NCBI RefSeq assembly: GCF_026151205.1
Contig: NC_087084.1
Span: 11,185,453 to 11,249,452, forward strand
DNA length: 64,000 bases
From: Bolinopsis microptera
Taxonomy: Eukaryota > Ctenophora > Tentaculata > Lobata > Bolinopsidae
Reading direction: 5' to 3'
The translations under genes were made by a program, and so were the position numbers. The notes below the pieces were generated by a model. It had not been told where the DNA came from. It worked only from the letters and a program-made list of their open reading frames with translations, and ran no database searches. Positions 56,425 to 64,000 of the stretch are shown here, one piece after another. Positions within the stretch are counted from its first letter, which is position 1. Each line of letters begins with the position of its first letter.

Positions 56425-58686
56425 TCTTCTAGCTGTTAGTGTTCCCTAAGTTCCTACCTTCCTAAACTCCCATTCCATTTTTCTCGACAACAAATGAATT
56501 CATCTGGAGCAGTGGGCCGCTTCTCTACCACTCTCCCTAACCAACAACTTGAACTCCCTTCCTCCAAACCCTATCCTCCTAGCAGCTCCCTCAAAACTAC
56601 GACCAACTATCCCTCTAGCTCCCACTTCCACAGCGAAACTGAAACAAGACCATCCGTTGCTCTAGATTTCTGTCTGAAGGCTGCTGTACCTATCCATCTT
56701 AAGCTCGTGGGATTCTGTAATCCTCTCCTCTGACGGTACGGTTAACTCCCACCATAGCACCTTCTTGGCTGACCGGGAAGAGATTAAGAGGTCCGGTCTC
56801 AGCCGGGTCTTGGCAATCTCCTCTGGGAACTTCAGTCGCTCATCAAGATCACATAACACCATTCAGTCCCGAGATGCACTCAGGATACCAAAACTACGCT
56901 TTGCACTCTTCTTCGCGCTTCCCTCAGGCATAAAATCAATACATTGCTTGGTCTCTTTCACTCTATTCTTAGAGGTGTTCACTCGGCGTTCACAATGGAA
57001 AGTCACATGGTCTGTTAGTTGTATGAGAACCTTATCATGCCGCCACCTGTAACGCCCTTGGCTCAGCGAGACCCTACAACCGGATAGAATGTGTTGTATG
57101 GTCCCTATCCTATCCTCACACAGCTTGCAAAGTCCATCCTCTTCTTCATTTCACTTCAATGCTAAGGCTGGTGTGACCACAGTTCCATAAGTCGCACTGA
57201 GCATAAAACCTGTGAGCGAATCACCATACTTAAAGAGTGTGTTCCAGCTCATGTCCGTCTTCATAACCTCTTCCGTCCACTGACCCCATCTTGACTGCAT
57301 CTCAAGAGAGCCGCATTGAACTTCCCTTTCATATTCGAGGTTTCTTTTAACTCTCTGAAGGACCTCAGCTTGTTTTTCCCGGGCGTTCATCCTCTCCCAC
57401 AGCTTCTTCCATCCTCCAAAACCTATCCCTGCCCTGCTGTATAGCTGGACCATTCCTCTCACCGCTTCACAGACTAAATCCCTCTCAGCACAAACTAGTT
57501 CCTTGTCTGGTCTCCAAACTCTCCCTGACCTGACTTGCGGTTGAATCTCCCTTATCATGTCATCAGAAGACTGCTGGTAGGACTGTTGGAGTCGACATTT
57601 CTCCAGCTTCCAAGTATCGGACAGGCTGCTGATGGGCAAGGCCACACTAGATGTTTGACTAAATAAACAGATGTTACTCAGTGCCTACACCCAGCCACTT
57701 CCTCAGGAAACTGTTGGTGTGCTGTTCCCACCGGGTCACAGTGGTGAGGGGGATGTCGTAGGTAGCAAGGGGCCACTTCATCTTTGGTAACACCATGTAC
57801 TGGTAACCCCAACACTTCTGAATCCCGGATAGGCAACTGTCATCTAACCTCTGTAGATAGGTGTTCAAGTCTACTTTTGTTGTTTCGATGACTGCCTTAT
57901 CTTTCCCCTCTGCTCTAATCCACCGACCCAAGAACTTGATTGGCTTTTCCGCTACGTTTGGAATCACCTCTCCCCCTAGACTCAGGCTTTCTTCGCCGCT
58001 TCCACTTCCACTGTTCTCTTCACACCATTCTCCTACTACCCCCCTCTTCATAACCAGGGCTCTTGACTTGGAGGATTTCAACCGGAAACGTGACCAGTCC
58101 ACATATCTCTTAAATATATTGAGCAGGGTTTTCATATCCTCCATCCGGGCACATGTAAAACAACTATCGTCCATAAAGAGCTTCAAGGGTGGGACTGAGA
58201 TTACTCCCATGTCGTACTCGATGCTTCTAGGTACACTGATCTTAATGTACTTATGGCCTAAGTTCATACACAAGACGAAGAGGATGACAGATATTACACA
58301 TCCCATAAATATCCCTATCTCAAACTGTTGCCAAACAGATGTTACCTCCCTGGAAGAAAAACGTCCATACACGCCAGAAAAGTACGTAAGTACTATATTG
58401 ATGACATTTTCCGGGATATTATAAAAACGGAGGGCTTTGGCAATCAATACATGTGGAATTGCTCCGTATGCGTTGGCCAGGTCAAACCATACAAGGCTTA
58501 AATCTTTACGCTTGACCTTTGCATCCCTCAGGACTTCCCACATTGCTCCAAAGTGTTCAGTGCACCCACGCACTCCGGGTACTCCTCGTTTGCAATTACT
58601 ACGATTAGCTTTCATTTAGCATAAGCTAATTAATGGATCTGATGGTGATTGATAGTTGATAGTTGATGCTGATCAAGCTGCTGTTG
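56425..58686 (-). mobile_element. 5'-truncated LINE with restriction-like endonuclease
   Basis: Minus-strand non-LTR retrotransposon. In order it encodes a reverse transcriptase, a long connector, a CCHC-type zinc block and a C-terminal PD-(D/E)xK-like endonuclease. That order is shared with the R2/R4/NeSL-type clades and with a family I recall from corals, molluscs and fish. The 5' end, including the RT fingers, is missing. The unit sits precisely between 540-bp direct repeats. No poly(A) is seen at the 3' edge. Confidence 0.75.
56449..58615 (-). pseudogene. Decayed LINE polyprotein (RT, zinc block, PD-(D/E)xK-like nuclease)
   Basis: The first open segment (58615-57674) has VWFDLANAYGAIPH (aa 42-55, motif A), an FMGCVISVILFV block (motif B region) and the catalytic FMDD (147-150). 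A one-base frameshift at about 57675 joins it to the segment 57645-57151. The same frame then continues through in-frame stops at about 57150, 56863 and 56660 to about 56500. That part carries CKLC..H..C (about 57070-57135) with GRYRWRHD after it, then RPDLLIS (about 56790) and WELTVPSE (about 56740), the presumed PD and E of the nuclease, followed by a GWSCF..VEVGARG block. One frameshift and three stops make it inactive. Divergence is moderate. Confidence 0.75.
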
Positions 58687-59224
58687 TGAAAGTTAAAGCA
58701 CAACTGAAGCAAAAGATGAAATTATTAATATCATGTGCTTGTTCCTCAGAACAAGCACAAGAAACCATCAAAGGATCACTATTGAATACTAATGACAAAC
58801 GCATATTAGATTAGTACCAATGAACAATGAACTTGGTCAACAGAAATATATCTCACGTTTTAAAAGTCGCAGGAAAGCGAATAAACAATCGTGACATTGG
58901 ACATGGCTGAGAATATGCTAATAATATCAACGTGATATCTGCGAGTGTGCTAGGGGTGAAAGACACTAGTAATCACACCACAACCAACCAAATATCACAC
59001 CAATCAAACTCCCAAACCAGCTACTCTCTCTCAAACATCTCTCCCTCACCGGAACTTTCATCAGAATCATCAGCCACAAACCTGGTACCCGTTTCGGGGC
59101 TTTAATCGCAGGACGGTTCTGTACCAGGCGCCCCAGCAGTCTGATCTTAGACCACTTTCCGACTAGGCAAACACCTGAAGTAACCTGTTAGACCTCGCAA
59201 TTGACGACGAGATAACGTTATGGT
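58687..59224 (+). repeat. 540-bp direct repeat, right copy
   Basis: Copy of 55885-56424 with scattered substitutions and one or two single-base indels. It ends ten bases before the scaffold gap, so the original locus continues into missing sequence. Confidence 0.85.
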
Positions 59225-59233
59225 ATTGGGTTT

Positions 59234-59333
59234 NNNNNNNNNNNNNNNNNNNNNNNNNNNNNNNNNNNNNNNNNNNNNNNNNNNNNNNNNNNNNNNNNNN
59301 NNNNNNNNNNNNNNNNNNNNNNNNNNNNNNNNN
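59234..59333. other. Scaffold gap (100 N)
   Basis: Exactly 100 N. The sequence after it shows no continuity with the direct repeat before it. Confidence 0.99.
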
Positions 59334-61300
59334 AAAACTGAGATGCAGAATAAAGATCAATAAAAATGTGCAGGTCGCTTAGTAGTAGGACCGGGGCTTG
59401 GCGGAAAGTGAGTAAGAAGGGGGGTTAAAAACTAAAGGATCGTTCTTCGGAAGAAATACCAGCCCTGATAATAAATTGCTATTGGATAGAAATGCATCTG
59501 TATCATCATTTGATATTGGTGGATTGATTCGACAGAAGGGCTGATATAGTGAAGGGGCACGACAATCAATTCAATCAATCAAAATTTGTACTATAGAGTA
59601 TAGTTTAACAAAAATATGATAAATCAGACTGCATATATTCGAGTATATGCTTTACAGCAACTCAACAAGAAACTTAGAAACAGATCAAAACGCACATCAA
59701 CAAGAAATACTATTTCTAAGAGATAGACGTGCGAACACTGCACTAAATCTGAAACAACAGAGCCCTGTAACCAAAGCCCTGAAACTGAAACACAAAGTTA
59801 GCGGACGAAGTTACTGAACTATAATAAAGATCAACAAAATAATCCAAGATACAAAAGTTACTGGACTATAAAAGTATAAAGATCAATAAAATAATCCAAG
59901 ATACAGAGATGATCTCTCTGCTCGCAGTGATTAATTTGAACGGAGGTTGTCAAAGCCAACCTCCAGCTCAGCCTGTCAGCTTGATTTCTGATTTCAAGAT
60001 CGTTTACCTCGTTTTGACCTTATAAGGATCCTGGAAACCCAAGTCGTTTTAAACCTTGTCTGGAAGTGTTGGCGAGAGTGTTATAGTTTGCGGTGGTGCT
60101 GGGGATGATCAGACACACGGGAAGGTTTAAACTTCACTGTCAGAAGATTTGAAAATGCCAGTGAAGATCAAGAATTGAACTTAGATGGGAGTATTTAGAC
60201 CAACTAATTGGCATTGTGCCAAAGTGATTACATTATTCAGTCTCCCGCCCAGAAACAAAGTAAATTGTAATATGATTATTTTGGCAACAAAAAACTACGT
60301 CGCGCGCCGTCCGCGTATCACCAAGATTCGACAACACGTGTTACTACGTCACATACTACGTACACCAGGATTACGTAATAGGACCCGGGTAGAGGGAGGT
60401 GCAACAAGAGTATAACCAAACGAGAATCGGGATCCTTTTAGTTGACCGGTCCGCGTAGCTGACTACTGAAATATTTGACAAAATAGAACATGATGTCACG
60501 CTGTAAAATGGTCGGCTAGTGTTGAATAGGTGGGAGATTGACCTGCTGAATTGGGAAAAGGAGATTTCACCGGCTGCCTTGCTGTATAATTGACCCTTGC
60601 TAAGCTGCTGGTGGCGATCGTAATTATAACATTATCCATTTCGTACATAAGAAATTTTATCTTATTATACTTAATGAAATGATGAAATTTACAGGTTATA
60701 AACAGTTTAGAAAATTTAAATACTGTCATGACACTTGACAACTACCCATTAAATTTGGGACTTCAAACTATGTTGGAATATTTAGAATTAAGGGGTGCAT
60801 TTTAAAAACACGCATTTTTGAAAAGAGCACAAGACAACAGCATCCAAAAAAGGGCATTCTCGTCAAGCAGCTGATGGCATTGTCAATGTCCTTCACTCGA
60901 CTTTCAAACAAAAGGGTATATATTTTTTAACCCGGCAGTATAAGAAAACAAACGCAGTGCGAGGCACACACAGAGGGTATACGTAAACTTAAAGCCCAAA
61001 GTGTAACTGTAAACACACAATGGGAGGGAAGTGAGGGTTAAAGTTACGAGGTTTAAACACAAACAGTAAAACAACTGCTCACCTTCTTCTGCCAAATTTC
61101 ATGTAAAACACTGCTCACTCTCTGCCATTTACATGTAAAATACTGCTCACTCTCCTGCCATTACATGTAAAACACTGCTCCCCTCTCTGGCCCCCCTGGG
61201 CCCTTACATGTAAAACACTGTTGCACTCTCTGGGCCAAAGTGCTACAGTTAAATTCCTTACCAAGTTTAACAGTGACTGCCAGAGTGCTACAAAAATTTT
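59334..61300. other. Third contig, no gene recognised
   Basis: AT-rich DNA of fair quality. It has a two-unit tandem duplication at 59808-59910 (AAGATCAAC/TAAAATAATCC with CAAGATACA) and a short hairpin GGAGGTTG..CAACCTCC at about 59942. The ORF at 60185-60415 runs through TACGTC/TACGTA-rich DNA and has no recognisable domain. Confidence 0.45.
61100..61245. repeat. Tandem repeat, about 38-bp unit
   Basis: Four imperfect units of ATGTAAAACACTGCTCACTC followed by CTGCC. The last units carry inflated homopolymers as quality falls off. Confidence 0.75.
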
Positions 61301-63323
61301 AAACAATGTTGGGGGTAAAAAGCAAGACCGACGAAACTAGAACGAGACAAAATCCCAGGTTTAAAGAATTTTTAACTTAATCTCCCTCCCTCCCCCTCCC
61401 TTTCCCTTTTTCCCCGTCTGGTCCCCCCTTTTTTCCATTTCGGAAATAAAAAATATCCACTGAATTTTTTAAGTACAAAAGTTAAACCCCCACTGTAAAA
61501 ATCCAGTCCCCATTGCAAGGACAAATTTTCCTTGCTTTTAAATCAAGCTAACTACCCAGGTTTATTAGCAGGTGACATACCCCGGCGATCACACAGTAAA
61601 TATCTGTGAACAAAATACGGGGGAAAATACTTATCAATATTTTAAAAAGCAGTTATACACACTGCAAAACAATAAAAAAAACAGCAAAAAATAAATTTTA
61701 CTCTGGAAGAAATGTTTAGTCAGCGGGGTTTTTTTCAAAAAAGGTGGGCCAGGAAAGCGGGGTTAATTACCCCAACTCCATTAGCCCCTTTTTTCTAAAA
61801 GGTTTGTTAGTTTTTAAAAAAAAACCACCCCTTAAAAGGGGCCCCAAACTTCCAATATGGGGACAACCCCTTTTTTGCATACCCCCCCTTTAAAAAGGAA
61901 AAAGGGGGTTTTTAAACCTTTAATACCCCCTGAAATTTCAATAATTAATTACTTGGGAAAAAGCCATTTTTTTTAAAAAAAGGGCAAATTTTACGATAAT
62001 TGCTTTTTGCCGGTTTTTTAAAATTTTTAACGTTTTGTCTGCCCCTTTTTTTATAACAAACAAAATTTTTTAAAAGTTTTTTTTTGCGCCCGATTTTCTT
62101 TTTTATTAACCCATCCACATTCATAATTTTTCCACACAGATAAAATTCTGCACCCTATTTTTTCCCTTTTAATTTCCCAAATTTTATCCAGTCATTTAAA
62201 AAATGACGGACTATAGTCAAAAGGGTTTTAACAGCGGGGGTAGCCAAAAAATTTCAGCGTGTTTTAAAACTTAAGAATTTTTTTAATGATTAAAATAACA
62301 AAAATTTGTATAATTAACTATAAAGAGAAAGCATTGGGGGCAGGCAATCATACCCCGTTTTTCGCTCTTCAAGGCAGATTACAGTTTTAAAACATCACCC
62401 CCTTTTTTTGGGTTTTAAAATAAACGGAGCTTATGCTTTTTTTTTAAAAAAACGTCACTCACATAAACTCCCCCCAACAGCGTTTTTTTTTTAAATTTAA
62501 AATTAAAATTTTAGAGCTCGCTATAATATTTTAACAAAGCACAAATTTTTTCCTCAAATTATCATATAATAAATGGCGGCGGGTGTTTTAGGTAATTATT
62601 TAAAAAAAAAAATACCTCTTATTTTTCACTTAGTACTAAAAAGGTAAAAAAAAAGAAAAAAGATGCGTAATGAGAAAAATTAGAACTCTAAATGCCTAAA
62701 AAATTTTTGTAGTACCACCGTATTTTACACTCACAATTGACCGAAAACGAGATTGGGGATGGGTTCTACAAACAAACGACCAAAAATAAAAGTGGTGAAA
62801 AGGTTTTTAAAAAAAAAATAGGATTTTTTTAATTAAATCCTTTTTTTAAAAAAAGGGGGGAAAAAAAAGGTAAAAAAAATTCACAAACAACCAAAACCAA
62901 CAAAGGGGGAAAAAAAAGCGCAAGAAAAGTGGTAAACCCAAAACCAAAAACAGCAATTTTCCCCCTTCCCAAAAGGCAATTTTTACACTTTGTAAACGTT
63001 TTTAAAGAAAAAAAAGGGAAAAAACCCCCTTTCGGGGGGTTTTTGGGGGGGGTTACAAGATTAAAATTTTTTAATTTTTTTTGAATTTAAAAAATTTTTT
63101 TATTTTTGAGGGAAAAAAAAAAAATTTTCCCTTTTTTTTTTTTTTAAGGCCAAAAAGGGTTAAAATTTAAAAAAAGGGGGAAAAAAAGGGAGGGGGGAGG
63201 GGGGGGGGGGGGGGGGAAAAGGGGGGGGGGGGAAGGGGGAAGGGGAGGGGGGGGAGGGGGGGAGGGGGGGGAAAAGGGGGGGGGGGAAGGGGAAGGGGGG
63301 GGGGGAGGGGGGGGGGGGAAAAA

Positions 63324-63398
<75 letters not shown>

Positions 63399-64000
63399 GG
63401 GGGGGGGGGGGGAAAAGGGGGGGGGGGGGGAAAAAAAAAGGGGGGGGGGGGGGAAAAGGGGGGGGGGGGGGGGGGGGGGGGGAAAGGGGGGAAAAAAATT
63501 TTAAAAGGGGGAAAAAAAAAGGGGGGGGGGGGGGGGGGGGGGGGAAAAAAAAAAAAAAGGGGGTTTTTTTGGGTTTTTTGGGGGGGGGGGGGGGGGGGGG
63601 AAAAAAAAAAAAAAAAGGGAAAAAAAAGGGGGGGGGGGGGGGGGTTTTTGGGGGGGGGGGGGGGGGTTAGTGTTAATTTTTTCCCCCTTTTTTAAAAAAA
63701 TTTTTTTTTGGGTTTTAAAAAGGGGGTGCCTTTTCCCCCCCAAAAATTTTTTAAAAAAAAAAGGGGGTTTTTTTTTAATTATTTAAATAAGAAAAAAAAC
63801 CCCAAAAAAATTTTTTAAAATTTTAAAAAAAAACAAATTTTTAAAAAAAGGGAAAAAACCCAAAAATTTTTTTTAAAAAAAGCTTTAAAAAAAATTTTTT
63901 AAAAAAAGCCAACAAAAAAACCCCCCAAATTTAAAATTTTTTAAAATTTTTAATTAAGGGGAAAAAAAAAAAAACCCCTTTCTTTAAAAAAAAAAAAGGC
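61301..64000. other. Corrupted contig end
   Basis: Quality collapses progressively. By 63.17-63.66 kb the sequence is almost only G runs interrupted by short A runs, then A/T runs. No biological feature can be read. Confidence 0.85.

Noticed and set aside
57861-58424. A 187-codon plus-strand ORF
   Set aside because: Antisense shadow of the LINE reverse transcriptase, whose motifs are unmistakable on the minus strand.
55885-59224. LTR retrotransposon reading of the 540-bp direct repeats
   Set aside because: The internal RT is of non-LTR type with a zinc block and restriction-like nuclease, there is no primer-binding site or polypurine tract, and the ends are not TG..CA.
60185-60415. 76-codon ORF with Arg-rich end
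   Set aside because: No domain, and the sequence is dominated by TACGT-type palindromic words.

Overview
This window looks like a stretch of draft nuclear genome from an early-branching marine invertebrate. I lean towards a cnidarian or similar animal, by inference only. The genes have short introns with GT..AG borders, animal-type genes are present (a rhodopsin-class GPCR and a papain-family protease with signal peptide and I29 propeptide), and the sequence is AT-rich and packed with retrotransposons, inverted-repeat elements and tandem repeats. There is nothing prokaryotic: no operons and no Shine-Dalgarno-type layout.

The window is three contigs joined by two runs of exactly 100 N (14435-14534 and 59234-59333). 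About 1-14.4 kb, a patch at 25.76-26.65 kb and 61.3-64 kb are visibly corrupted by inflated homopolymers and should not be mined for genes. The reliable part is about 14.5-25.7 kb and 26.8-61 kb.

Layout: 14.5-19.3 kb is a Penelope/TERT-like reverse-transcriptase element split by a 5'-truncated CR1/L2/jockey-type LINE. 20.9-22.5 kb holds two small convergent spliced gene candidates that are too short for ordinary ORF calling. 24.7-25.1 kb has a weak microprotein candidate. 26.97-27.35 kb is a 381-bp inverted-repeat element with an 8-bp target duplication. 28.2-28.65 kb is a hypothetical basic protein with a TATA box, between direct repeats. 29.2-31.8 kb is a cluster of hairpins and two families of roughly 80-bp elements flanked by 9-14-bp duplications. 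31.8-36.0 kb is a 4.2-kb double palindrome of order A-B-A'-B'. 36.3-37.2 kb is an intronless GPCR. 37.7-38.3 kb is a GC-rich minisatellite. 39.1-40.0 kb is a three-exon gene for a small secreted Cys-rich peptide. 42.1-47.3 kb is a four-exon cathepsin-like protease whose third intron carries a 3.26-kb palindromic transposon with a perfect 8-bp target duplication. 47.4-49 kb has a minus-strand exon candidate and a decayed tandem repeat of about 315 bp. 49.4-55 kb is old repeat DNA. 55.9-59.2 kb is a decayed LINE with a restriction-like endonuclease, sitting between 540-bp direct repeats.

The host genes do not form a pathway. Two, possibly four, make secreted or membrane products (protease, Cys-rich peptide, GPCR, single-pass protein). 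The most unusual content is the repeat fraction: small hairpin-rich elements with long target duplications, large palindromic elements, and twin hairpins with GAA triloops.
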